This document shows positions 33,236-44,723 of a stretch of DNA of 64,000 nt, piece after piece; within the stretch, counting starts at the first letter, position 1, and every line of letters begins with the position of its first letter. The translations under genes and the position numbers were made by a program. Under the pieces are notes generated by a model. The model was not told the origin of the DNA. It worked only from the letters and a program-made list of their open reading frames with translations, and made no database searches. The stretch comes from Agrostemma githago (Eukaryota; Streptophyta; Magnoliopsida; Caryophyllales; Caryophyllaceae): NCBI GenBank assembly GCA_958450325.1, contig OY288243.1, positions 3,324,586 to 3,388,585 on the forward strand, given 5' to 3'.

Positions 33236-34830
33236 TTCCGCTTAACACCATCAACAACAACTACCGAGTACTCGCTCGTATCATTTTTATATAAAATTCC
33301 ACCAATTCAACAATTCATAGGATAAAAATGCAAATGTTCAATTTCTTTTCCTCATGTATATATATGTTAAGAAAAGGTGTTAGAGAATTAAATAATTAAT
33401 AAATTATGAAAAATAATTCTACAAAATATAAAATTGAAATGAATAAGCTGCTAAGAATTTGGGAATTGGGAATATGATAAGAAATAGGGAGTATACATAC
33501 GTACCTTAAAGTGTGAGGATGGAATCCAGGAAAGCAAAGGAAAAATATGAAGAGTTGAGGGAGGGATGGATGTAGTGAAGGGAAATTGTGAGGCATTAGT
33601 CAATTGATGTTGTTCTTGCATCAACAGAAAAATAAGGGGGAAACTTTAATTTTTATTTGAGGCATATATGTTTGAATGGGTGTTAATGTGTCGTTATGCT
33701 TATGCATGCATGCATGCAAACATATTTGCTTCATGTTTAAAAACTACAAATATTATTAGTGTTAAAAGTTTATTAACGGATAAGAATCTATCCAATTTTC
33801 AATTTACGTTTTCTATTTACGGGTGCGTTTATAGTTTACGTTTACCTTTCTAAATTGCCGTATTATGAATATCTGTTGTATTCCGCCCGTGTAATTTGTA
33901 ATCTACATTTTCAGTTCTTTAATTTATTTCACTGATTGTCAATTTACCGCTTTCAATTTAACCTCACATGCTAAATACAACCTCGACATATACAAGATAC
34001 AATCATTCACATATCTAGATTCAAAACAACGGTTGTCATGTATTAACTTTCTTTCTTACTCAAACATTTAGTAAAAGCTGCTGCATGCGGGCGAGGTTGG
34101 ATGTCCTTCAAGGGGTCGGGCCGGGGTTTCCCAACACGTACACCCCTTGCTCAACACATACACCCCTTACTCGAATCAATGGTTTTAGGATGCATGCCCG
34201 AAACTGTTGATCACGAGAGTCACTTAGAATTCAATATTCGATGTGCTTAAGAGACTAACCCCTTTAAGCTAGATTAATTTAGGTTGCCTCTAAGAGTATG
34301 TTCAATGGAGGGGTGACCTTTTCCCCTCCAATTTTCTTCTCTCCTCCTATATTTCTTACACCTCATCTTCTCTTTCATCCAACTCATTTTTCCATTACCT
34401 CTTAATTTTTACCCAAATTTCTCTACAATGGAGGGGTAAACCTCTACCTTTAATTTGACCCCACCATATTAAAACATTCATCATTTTTAATAAACATCAT
34501 AAAATAAAATAATTTCATATAAACTAATTAAGCGTACATTATTGTTAATAAAGTGCTTGCTTACATATAAACTTAAAAATAATAATAAAACGTACATTAT
34601 TTAAATTATTTGGGTTGAATTGATTGTTTGAATTTTCTTGAGAATATGAGTTATTCCCATAATTTCGATTATTGTCATCCATAACTACACTCAACTAATT
34701 AGAGGGAGAAAGTAGTTAGGAGATTTAATTTGAAAAAATAGGTTGATATTGGACTCTATTTATAGAGGGAAGTAAATGAAGATTTTTTGTGAAATTATTT
34801 TTTTAAGAAAAAAGTTGTACATTTTGATTA
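33236..34830. other. Intergenic region upstream of the OSCA gene
   Basis: This is the 5' side of the minus-strand OSCA gene. A donor-like site (minus strand TTTAAG|GTACGT, at about 33508) suggests an intron in the 5' untranslated region. Beyond 33600 there are a TGCA run (about 33702-33717) and AT-rich DNA. The block at about 34296-34460 has two 'caatggaggggt(g/a)a' copies and reads like a degraded MITE. No gene is seen. Confidence 0.45.
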
Positions 34831-35055
34831 GGGTGGTGCTTTTTTATAGGTGTGTATTACTCATTTGTACTTGAAAATTACATAATTGTCCTCCCCATTT
34901 CCTCCTCCCTCATCATTGCATTATAGAGAGTTTTGAGGGAAATCTCAAAAATTCTCAACGTTTCAAATTCCATCCACCTCCACCTCCACCACCTCCCTAC
35001 TCCGGCCGCCACCACTCCGGCCACCACTTTTTTTCTTTTCTTTTTCCTTTTCGAT
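34831..35055. repeat. About 215-bp direct repeat, copy 1 (copy 2 at 48150-48362)
   Basis: Nearly identical to 48150-48362: 'ggtggtgcttttttatag', 'tactcatttgtacttgaaaa', 'ttacataattgtcctcccca', 'tttcctcctccctc', 'ctcaaaaattctcaacgttt' and 'ctccggccgccac', ending in 'ttttcttttctttttccttt'. The copies lie in the same orientation outside the two F-box loci. The superfamily was not recognised. Confidence 0.85.
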
Positions 35056-35821
35056 TTTTTTTTCATTTTGAAAAAAAAATATTAATGTTATTATTGCCAA
35101 GTTTTTTTCTCGAAAAAAATGATCAGCACTCAAATTTATTTGTAATTTGGGAAAAAGTATACATGCGAGAATTAAAATACAAGAATTACAATCGCACAAA
35201 TCAAAATTAATTCGAATAAAATTCGAAATAATTAACACAAAAATCTAATTACAAAATACTATTTTCAAAATCTAATAAATAAACCTCAAATAAATAAATA
35301 AATAAAAACAAAGTACAGGTCGCTGGCGCCGGTGCCGCCCCTCCGCCGTCGCTGACTCGCTGCCCTCCACAAATCCTCCGGTCACCGCCATCTATTCCGG
35401 CAATCTCCGGCGTCCCAAACCCTAAACCCTAAAATTCTAAAAACAATTAAACATACTTATCAATTAAATCATAATTTGCAAATAAAATTAAAATATTGAT
35501 TACCGATTTGTAATCCATAGCGAATTCCAAACTAGCGATCGATCGATTGTCAAATTTGATGAGATTTAAGAAAGAAATTTTGATTAAAGGTGGCTTAGAA
35601 AAGAAATAAAGAAGTAGGTTTGAATAAGCATGAAAAATTATGGGAAGGGCAATATAGGAATAATTAGGAAATTTTAGTGATGATTGAGTAACACGCACCT
35701 ATGAAAAAGTAATTCCGAAAAAATCTTATTTAAAACGATTATATTTATGTTACATAACGGAAAGGTGACTCTACGACTTCTACGTCTGAACTCTTTATTA
35801 GGGGTGTTCGATCCATGCATG
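35056..35821. other. AT-rich intergenic DNA with a GC-rich insert
   Basis: No gene is seen. A GC-rich stretch at about 35318-35420 (ccggtgccgcccctccgccg...) ends in 'ccctaaaccctaaaattc', a two-unit telomere-like word that is too short to mean anything. The rest is poly-A/T-rich. Confidence 0.4.
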
Positions 35822-36179
35822 TTAGACATTGTTTATTTCGACAGAACAATCTATTGAAGCCTTAGGAAGCATCCACAAGTCATTGCTAAATTTCCGTTCT
35901 TCCTCCAAATTCAATTTACGGATTGTAAAGACGATCAACCTCTTAAGAGCACTCGCGTTTCTAAGTAGATGTCCCATAAACAACAACGAATGTCTATGCC
36001 CACAAAAATCGCGCACTTCAATCACTTTGGCATGACACGAAAAGAGCAATCGTCGATTCTTGAAACAGATATGTGATAGTGAACATTCCCAACAATCAAA
36101 TCCCTGGATAATAACAAGCAAATTCACGAAGTCAGAATAATATAATATAAGTGTAAAACTTGCGCCTCAACCATCACCT

Positions 36180-36470
36180 TATGATTTTGATCGAATCTTG
36201 ACGGTTCTTAACAGAATATAAAGATAATAGTTGAGCCTCAACATTGTCTTTAAGGTTTTGGTTGAATTGGTTCCATAACATGGTATCAGAGCCAGTCCTG
36301 GCAGCTCCCAATATCTCGAACTCTTAAGTGGAAGCACATGGCATGGAAGCCTGTGCACTAACCACTCTTCGGGCATTCGAGTAAGGGAGCGTAATAGAAT
36401 ATAAAGATAATACCATCGCCTTAAGGTTTTGATTAGTTCTTTGATACCAAAATCTCTGAACTTTGCAGTG
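36180..36470. repeat. Repeat with TGGTATCAGAGCC in F-box intron 2
   Basis: 'acatggtatcagagccag' (about 36278-36296) looks like a copia primer site, but no LTR or gag adjoins it. The segment has an internal duplication: 'agaatataaagataata' followed by 'taaggttttg(g/a)tt' occurs twice (about 36211-36260 and 36395-36434). It is filler inside the intron of the F-box pseudogene. Confidence 0.4.
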
Positions 36471-36699
36471 GAAATGTGACTTACCGTTGTAAAGATGACG
36501 GTTCCAAGTTTAGGAGATCTATCAAGCAAGCTTGTGAGGTATCTCCACGAATAGTAAGGACAATCACCAAGCTCCAATCTCAACAAGTTACGAAAATTAG
36601 GTATCATTTCGTCGTCACCTCCCGGCGTAAGAAGAAGATGTATTACCATAATACTTTCATTAGTAAGCTAACAAAGAGCCCGCAAAATTGTTGCGTAGA

Positions 36700-36905
36700 G
36701 GTTAAAACTTGTAGTCATCAACCCAATGGTTTCAAGTTCAAGCCCTTGCAAGCGCGAACTTGTGAGAGTTGTATGGCTTAAGACTATGTCTTCTAGGCTT
36801 CGAGTCTATCGCCCACGAGTGGTTTACCTGGTGTGCGTGCTTTGCAGGCTATGCATACACACCAAAGGTAGCGGCTGCGGGTTCCTCGTCATAAAAAAAA
36901 AACTA
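36700..36905 (+). repeat. Candidate A-tailed SINE in F-box intron 1
   Basis: The segment from 'caatggtttcaagttcaag' to 'gcgggttcctcgtcat' ends in a run of 10 A at about 36893-36902. It contains 'aggcttcgagtct' (box-B-like). The A tail and tRNA-like words fit a plant SINE; no target duplication was confirmed. Confidence 0.4.
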
Positions 36906-37830
36906 ACAAAGAGTACTAGTCTCGATCACCACGGTTTTATAAACATACCTGAAGCGAATCCATATCAAAACATAGTCTCGTTGTTTTAGAGGCGGCCGCT
37001 CTTAGAAGTTCTCGATCATACTTGGCTGAATCTCCATTATCGGTATTATCAAAACTTAACTCCGCCTTAACAAAAGAGCACGAATTTCCCCACGACGTAG
37101 TAGCAATTTTCACCCCGAAATTGAAGTGAAAACTTAGATACGTCAAATTAGGAGCATCGATCTCAAATGTACCATACAGAAACGAGCATTGTTCGATTGT
37201 TAGAACTCTTAGACCTTCGAGGATCCCAGAACGATGAGTATTAACATTATGACCATTAACGGTATCACACTTGCAGCATTTAAGAGTTAAACTTTCAAGC
37301 AATCGACAGCTAGAAAACAATCTTTCCATAGACATAAAATCCGTGAAAGTGATCCCCTCCAAGTGAAGAACCTTCAGCTACGACAACCTGCAGGCCGATA
37401 CAAACAAGAAGAGGCTGTAGGGGACCGTGTAATGAAATTCTTGAACACCCTTTTGCAGCGCAGTACTAACCCACCAATTCAAATCTGAATTGTCATAGTC
37501 GTAGCTGCCTTGATGACGACAAACTAAGCTGAATCTTTTGATGGGTGAGATTTGGTTCGACTCCAAAACTTTGTCGACAAACTCATTGAACCTTCGAGTG
37601 GTACCATGACCAAGACATGGTGCATCATCAAGAGAAAGACATTGCATTAGAGTAAAAAGATACCGCCATCTCTTTGATAGAATGCTTGTTTTCACAGCAG
37701 ACGAAACTGGCAGAAAGCAAAGTATGTGACTTAGTAGTTCGTCAGGTAAATTGTGGATCGTATCCAAACCATTCCCACTTATCGGGTTTTCTACCTGCGT
37801 ACCACGCTCCATAGGTCGTCTCACGGTCAC

Positions 37831-38625
37831 ACTTATCGTTTTTTTGGTAATACAAAGCGATTTGTGGCTGATTCTCCCTTGCTTTCGTCAAATTTATAGC
37901 CCTAAAAACTTTCGTAATCCGTACTACCCTCGTTTGATTATTATTTGGTCAGTTATATTCCAAATTTGGAAAGTGTAAATTAATTAACTTTTGGGTAGGT
38001 TTAAAAACTAATCCGTCAATTTGTGCAAAAACAAAACCCTTCTGTCTCCAGTCATTTGTGTGATACAACCACGGTAATTCCAATTTTACTACGAGTATTT
38101 TTTATTTTCTGGAAATTTAATTGTCATAGTATTATTCAACATTTAATTAACAATTTAATTGTGAAAATTGACGATCTGGGTTGGATTGTTCATCGTTTAT
38201 TTGCTTAATTGCTTGCTTGACAGTTGACATTATTATTCTGATTTGAGTTTATGAGATTTTACTACTTGAACCCTAAAATTGTTTCAATGATTGCCTTATT
38301 TTTTCAATTGATCATTGAATTCCCCATGTTTAGCCTCCGATTCTTCGAAATTACTAAACTTTTTAAGATTTGTGAGGAGTAGTTCATCTTGCAGATCATA
38401 GCCGAGTTCTTACAGATCATAGCCGAGTTCTAGATTTGCCATTTACAAGAGACCATGAGCGGTTCCACAATGGACTCTTTGAGTAGTACAATCGGAATGA
38501 TATCATCAAAACAAGTACTCCGGATCACATTTACTAAGAGTAATCGGCTTTTATGAAGAAAGATTACATTGCGTAAAGCGGTTCAACATCAATGAACATG
38601 ATACTCAATAATTAACATAAAATGG
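37831..38625. other. Space between divergent F-box pseudogene and helicase fragment
   Basis: This should hold the promoter of the minus-strand F-box locus. There is a short tandem repeat at about 38389-38433 ('cagatcatagccgagttct' twice). No gene or clear element was found. Confidence 0.45.
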
Positions 38626-40868
38626 ATGGAATGGTTCAAACTGCCTTCTAATACGGGTTCAGTTTATGTGTGTCTACACCCTGATGCTGAATGGTTGAAA
38701 GAGGTGAACAAAGTTCTTTTCAACAAGTTCGGAAAGCTGGTTAGCATCGATGTACTTCAGTTGTTAGCTGCTGGACGAAACCATTGGTCTACGGAGATAT
38801 TTTCTACAGGAATGAAAGTTTTAAAAGTTCTTGATGAACTTCAGAAGAGGGGAAAAACGGGTGTTTTGACCGAGTTCAGCAAGGCTCGGATTTTCCAGTT
38901 GGTTTATGAAGTTACACAGTCGCTTTCTTCTTTGAAATCTGCGAAAACAAAGCATCAGGATTCACAGTTACTGCAGAGGTATTTTGACAATTCGATGGAA
39001 TCGTACTTTTCTTTCATCTTCCCTCTTGACTGGAGAAGAGCGGCAAACAAAGACTTTATATGTTTGCGTGATATGAAAGTCTCGTCTAACATCCTGGAAC
39101 GATTCATGTCGATAAATTTTCAAGGGAAAGAAGAACTTACATATGGGCAGCTTGGACGGGTCGCCATGGGGCTGCTTGGAATGCCTAAGTATAAAACAAC
39201 TGATCTGCATCGACTGCATGAGACTGTTGTCAGACGACTTGACAGTAATTTTCCTTTGAAGTCATTTTTTGAGGTCCTCTTGAAATGTCATCAATCAGAA
39301 ACTCGTGAGATTTCCCTTTCTCGCCAGCTTCTCAGTTTTCTGTCCGATGCTTATAATGCTAATTGGAGAGCAAGGGATTACATATCCCCTTACTGTTTTC
39401 TATATCTAGCCGACCGTCTTGTGGTTTCCCTTTTAGAATTCCAGGGTCGAATGTTCATAACTAGATCGTCTCTTGTTGAATGGTTCACGCAACTTGGATG
39501 GAAGGGTGGTCTCATCAAAAAACTGCCAGCTGATAATAAGGGTAGTAAATTTTTTGTTTTGGATGAAGCTTACAATTTTCTGGCTCGTGTAGTCCATAAC
39601 CTCCTGATAAACACTCGTGAAACCGTGGAATGGGTTAAAAAGAGTTGGCATCATTGCAAAAGATAATGTTCCGGTGCTTTTACTCAGACTAGTTACTATG
39701 TTATCCTTGATTCATTTGAACAAGGTGAAGAACATGAATTACAAGGATAAACTTCAAGATGTATTGAGGAGGGGAGACGTTACTTCACAGTTACCACTGG
39801 CCTTTCGTGAAGCTCTTCGAAAAAGGACTATCATGGGCGCTACCAATGCTACTGCCGCAGCTCTGGGATCTATCGGAGATCCTTTGGTGATTGTAAGCAT
39901 AGGAGCAGTTTCCTCACCTCTTTCGTGCAAAGATGCCATTTTTCTCGACATTGATAACCAAAATCGGGAGGATTTGCTGAAAATATTGTTCCCAATTGAC
40001 ATGAATGCTAGTCAAGGCAGACTCGGTGATCAGGCGGCTAGTGCCAAGAATCAAGAGATGGAAGTTAAGGATTTGGAGTCGTCTAAGATAATAGTGGATT
40101 GGAATGTATGGCAACTTTTCGACACATAGAAGTTGGTTAGAGAGAATGATGCAAAATCTTGGCAGAAATTTGTGTCAAATGCTGCAAATGTTAAGGTACA
40201 TTACCAATGTACTGTCTCTAACTCCGTCATAGCTATTTGTTTACGTGTTGTATTATCTGCAAAAGTGGCTTGTTGGTTATGCTGAGCGTCATTTCGTCCG
40301 CGTTTCTAACAGGTCCAGGTTGACAAGTTACATGATCTCATGAGAAGAGTTACAGTTGTTACAGCAGTAACAGAATCTTGTGATGACGAGTACAACAGCA
40401 TGTTGGCCGAATCTGAATGCATGCTTCTTGAGTTGCGTCTCTTATCTGCAATTTTGACGACAAGGTTAGTTAGTTAGTAAGTCAGTAAACATTGTTTGTC
40501 CGTCTGAGAATTAGGCCGCTTAACTGACATTTTTGGTTTTTTACAGTGGACAACAGTTGAAGGATAGCATGGTGCTAATCAGAGACAGTACAGAAAAGCT
40601 ACTGTCAAGAAAACATGCATTCGAGTACTTCATCAGTCCATTGATTCCCCAAGTGGAGCACCCGGAAAAACATCAGACTGACAATGTCGAAGAGGGTGGA
40701 ATTGACGGTGAAGCTGATGAAGAAGCAGCAGCTACAGCTACCCTCGAAGAAGAGGCTGATGTTACCGATGGAAATCAAGTGAGCAGCAAAGGCGGCGCAG
40801 AGAAGAACCAAGGTGGGAAGCCGAACAACAAGAAGCGAAAACAGAAGAAGAAAGGCAAAAAGAAGTAG
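38626..40868 (+). pseudogene. 3' fragment of a TRANK1/UvrD-helicase-like gene
   Basis: Three exons (38626-40195, 40313-40464, 40547-40868) match the C-terminal part of very large plant proteins annotated as TPR and ankyrin repeat-containing protein 1-like, with a UvrD-type helicase core. Recognisable words: VYVCLHPDAEWL, FIFPLDWRRAANKDFICLRD, LTYGQLGRVAMGLLG, NANWRARDYISPYCFLYLAD, GDPLVIVSIG and a Lys-rich tail (NNKKRKQKKKGKKK). The helicase core and ankyrin part, normally some 2,000 residues, are absent upstream. The frame is broken at about 39656-39663 (an A-run one base too long relative to the downstream frame) and by TAG at 40127-40129, after which it stays open into the splice donor. 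The long open exons suggest the damage is recent. The family assignment is from recall. Confidence 0.7.
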
Positions 40869-41847
40869 AAAAAGCAGGAGTTTTTGTGTGTGAATAGATG
40901 CCCTTTTGACTGATATGCAAACATCTACTGTATGATGCATTGATGCCCTAGTAATTTAGTGTATGTATGTATGTAACCCTGGAAGTGCCAAGCTCTAATC
41001 TATAAATTAACCACCCATATGTGTCCGAGACTGAGTCTGAGTCTGAGTCCTTGTCCATCTGTGCTCAGACTACCCACACGATCACATTTACACCAATATA
41101 AGATGGTCTAAATAGTGTCTCCGTTTTAGAAGGGGGAGAAAATGGAAACTAGGACAAGGATAAAAAATCTTATTTAGACTTACGAGACAATAATTAATTA
41201 AATTAATGATAGATAAAAAACCAATAGATTTGTCTTGCTAAGTAGATTCTTATTTGTGAAATACAATACGATTTTATCAAGTATTACGGAGAATTATTAT
41301 TTCCCGTGATAATTAGGAAAAATGATGATTAAGCTACAACGGGACCAAAAAATGTACTAACTTTATCGTCAAAATACGATGGATTGATTTAGTATATTAA
41401 ATCATTTTTTTTGTTAAAAAAATCGTTCATTTTGTCGCATTTACAAGGTACGAGTATTATCTAATCATAACCACTGGAAGAAAATTTTTGATTTTTAATT
41501 TATAGTCACTATAAATTTCCACTTTAACCCATTTTCAATCCATCCTAATTCAATCCAACCTGATTCATCATTTAATCAACTAATTCAATCCAAAAGATCG
41601 GAACCCTAATAAAAGAGTTGTCCCACATTTGTAATCGCGGTATTATTCGACCCGTTTTAATCCAGATATATTGCCGGACCCAAAAATTGGGGGTGAAGCA
41701 GGAAGAGGGATCACATTGGTTTCAAACTTTCAATCAGGATTCAAAGGTTTGTAATCACTTTCCTCTTTTCAAATTGTCCCACATTTGTAATCACTTTCCT
41801 CTTTTCATTTTCTTCTGTTGATGTTCCAAACTTCCAACTGTAGATTG
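40869..41847. other. Intergenic DNA between the helicase fragment and a solo LTR
   Basis: The first 150 bp is probable 3' untranslated sequence (with 'atgtatgtatgtaaccct'). A 'gagtctgagtctgagtc' run lies near 41030. At about 41741-41806 'gtaatcactttcctcttttca' occurs twice. No gene is seen. Confidence 0.45.
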
Positions 41848-44001
41848 TGATAACTCGTGATTTTACCTATTTTTATCCCACGTATTTACTCTTATTTAGT
41901 CGGTTTTATAACACGTTTTGTCATTATTGAGTCATTTTACGTTTAATTAAGTTATTAGTCGAGTCTTGTATAATTATTGTCAAATTGTATTATTTCTCGG
42001 GAATTTGGTACTGTGCCTCGATATTTGATTTTGTAGGTACCAACCCGGGAAGAATCGAGACGATCAAGACGGGTCAAACCCGACTTTGACCAATCCTAGT
42101 CCATCACCCAACACAAACTCCCCTGCTCTCATCTTCAATCATCACCGTCCATCACTTCATCATCATTCACCATTTTCCCCATCTTTAACAATCCAACACA
42201 ATCAGTCCACCATTAATTATTCCCTCCACCATCAACTATCTTCATCCATCAATCCAAGTTCCTCCTTACCTCCATCTCCAATCAATCAGCTTCTTCCTCC
42301 CCCATTTCAATATTTCAATTGTTCATCTATTCATCAATTAATACCTCCATTTTCCATCGCAATTATTCTTACATTCCTTTGCCCAAATCCATTTAATCTT
42401 AAAATCAAACATCACCATCACCATCTCCGGCCAGCAGAAGCACCACCGCCGGCCGTGCCCACCACCGGCGCGCGTCATCTCCGCGCACCCACTGCACCAT
42501 CTCGCCGTCGACACCCCTGCACCGGCAGCAGCACCGCACGCACCACCACCTCCGGCGACCCGAGCCCAGAAATCCGTCATGCTCAATCGATTGAATCGGT
42601 TTTGGTTGATGAATTGGGTGTTCTAATTTTGAAGACTGAATGACAATTGAGTCCTTTTATTTACTCTTCTATATTTCATTTAAGTAAGGGTATTAAGGTC
42701 TTTTCTCATCTTTTGTATTGGGTCTATATAAAACCCCATTTTGTGATGAGAAACAAGCAGGCTGTTAGATTAGAAGTAGAGAGGGTTTAGGAGTAGTAGA
42801 ACGAAGAACAGCAGCAGCCCCTCTTCCCATTTTTTCTTAATTTTCTTTTGATTTTTGATTAGTTTAATTAGTTTATTCAATACTCTTTTCCGTTCTTCAA
42901 CTTCCGAGTTCTTTAATTCCATCTTTTTGGTATAATTCTTATCTCTTCTCTTTTATTATTCTTATTTATGTTTAATCTTATGTTTGTGATATACTTAGTT
43001 AGTAATTAGTTTAAAGTTATAATCTTTATTGTTAATTGTGTGTTGTAATGTTATTTTATAATTGTCTTGTTTGTTTGTATATAGTTTATGTTAGGATTAA
43101 TTAAAGTTTTCTCCTTTTTATTTCTTTATGCTTAGTATTAGGCTTAGACTAATTAGTATTAGTATTTTCGTTAGTATAATTATGATTAGTGAGTAGTGTC
43201 TTTTCTAGGGGCCGATTTGACCCCGACGTGTCTATATTGTGTGTTTGAGTCCCGTATTTGGTTTGTTTGGGATATACGGAGGAGGATAGTTTGGGATTCG
43301 GGAATCGACTCGTCTTTTGGGTTGTGTTTGAACCCTTGACCCTTGTCCACCGACGGGAGTCGGTTAGGTCTAGTTAGTAAAACTCGTCCGTTGACTTGCC
43401 TTGCCCCGCCTAGTTGAACACGGGAGTGGGAATTAGGTAGGGTACCCTAACTATCGGTCTAGACTCTTCACCTTGGGAGAGGGGAGAGAAAGGAACGGGA
43501 TTAAGACGCGCACTTAATGACCTAGGACCTTGGATTGGGTACCATGGGAGTGGGCTCATTCGATTGACCTAGGAATCCGATTCACGAGCCCAGGAGGGAA
43601 GTGATCGGGTTTTACTCAGTCGAACTACGAACCCGGGAGGGAGGTAGGCGACCCTTAGAGGCGTTCCACTCATCCTAATATCCCTAGCAACCCATTGTCG
43701 GTATTTCTTACTCATGATTATGATATGTCGGTGGTTAAGTCGGACCCTAGGTCTTTCTTTATTATTAGATCATAATTCTTATTACTTGTTTGATTATTAG
43801 TTAGCTTATGCTTTCATTAGTTATCTTAGTTAGTATAATTTCACCATTGATAATTGATTCGCGTAGCTAATTTGTAATCCGAGACCGAACTAGTACTCAT
43901 TCCCGATCTCTCTGAGGATTCGACCCGACTTGCCCTTGCTATTCTAGTTTAGGTTAGTTGGTTTGTTTGATGGTAGGATTTACGACAAATCCCGACCATC
44001 A
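41848..44001. mobile_element. Solo LTR, 2.15 kb
   Basis: The element starts TGATAACTCGTG and ends CCCGACCATCA, so the ends TGAT...ATCA are inverted. The 5-bp target duplication GATTG is at 41843-41847 and 44002-44006. There is no internal domain. Like the LTR at 3553-9017, its last third contains long runs of 'cgggag', 'gacccg' and 'ttcgacccgacttgccc'. The Pro/His-rich open frame at 42086-42643 lies within it and is low-complexity. A second LTR is absent, which fits recombination between LTRs. Confidence 0.8.
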
Positions 44002-44056
44002 GATTGCTACAAAAAAAACCCAGTTGATTAAATCGTTCTTTGACTATTATTTTTAA

Positions 44057-44203
44057 TTCCTCCGTTTCATTGAAATTTTCACTTTTCCTTTTTCGTAAAT
44101 TTCTTTGATAGCTCCCACTTTCTTTTTTGGTATAATTTTCACTCTTACATAGTTGGCCCCACCTACTTGATTAGTGTGAAGCTTTCATTGAAACAGAGGG
44201 AGT
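44057..44203. mobile_element. Stowaway-like MITE
   Basis: 'ctccgtttcattgaaatttt' on the left is inverse to 'ctttcattgaaacagaggga' on the right. The ends are imperfect. It lies upstream of the F-box locus at 44.7 kb. Confidence 0.6.
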
Positions 44204-44723
44204 AATTAATTGTGAAATTGATAATTTAGGGTTTGTACAACATTTGATTCTGGGTTGATTCTTTCCATTGTTCAATATTATTCTTGTGGGTTTGAGTTGT
44301 TCAAAGTGTGAATCAATTTCAATGATTAGGTTTTATCATACTATGTGGCTGTTTTTTTGGTTAGAAGCGCGCACGTGGTCGCATTACAGTAATTGAGAGA
44401 CCGTCTCACGCTAAATTAGTGTGGAACCGCCGTATGCAAGATCTTCCAGGGATAATGGGAGGAAGTTTCAAAATTAGAGACGTTTGTCCATAATATCTGC
44501 GTCTTAACCACTGGGCTAATAAAGGGTGCACCTTTGTATGTATTGTACTACGTGATTGTGATTTTGATGGTATTTGGGGGTTGAAACACGAGTTTGAAGT
44601 GGACAGGAAATCATGCACATTACAAAGCTTGATTGATTATCGGATTATCCTTTGATTCGGACTGCATTATGTTTTTGCAGGTATAGTCCTATAATGATGG
44701 TGAGACAAAGTAAGAAACGTGTT

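Larger units (their letters stand above)
35822..37830 (-). pseudogene. F-box/LRR/FBD protein, disabled copy
   Basis: Exon 1 (37830-36949) encodes an F-box: LPDELLSHILCFLPVSSAVK then TSILSKRWRYLFTLMQCLSL. LRR-like segments follow (MERLFSSCRLLESLTLKCC). Exons 2 (about 36646-36485) and 3 (36103-35822) encode the FBD-type end (HAKVIEVRDFCGHRHSL then FMGHLLRNASALKRLIVFT). In this family the F-box binds SKP1 in an SCF ubiquitin ligase and the LRR/FBD part selects targets. Damage seen: an in-frame TAG at about 37378-37380 between LSACRLS-like and LKVLHLEG (sister copies have LPKL or LSQL types here), about 25 residues missing just before it compared with the copy at 44.7 kb, and no AG at the expected exon 2 acceptor ('tattatg|gtaata'). 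The same three-exon layout appears at 44694-47581. Confidence 0.8.

Noticed and set aside
35410..35432. Interstitial telomere repeat (CCCTAAA)
   Set aside because: Only two units; expected by chance in plant DNA.
36278..36296. TGGTATCAGAGCC as a copia primer-binding site
   Set aside because: No LTR end next to it and no gag after it; it sits in an intron, where this word is common in old repeat debris.
42086..42643. 185-residue open frame rich in Ser, Pro and His
   Set aside because: It lies wholly within the solo LTR 41848-44001 and is low-complexity; the matching LTR structure explains it better.
44652..44693. Upstream start for the F-box protein (TTG at 44652)
   Set aside because: Not an ATG, and TTTGCAG directly upstream of 44681 marks an intron acceptor; the ATG at 44694 is used.
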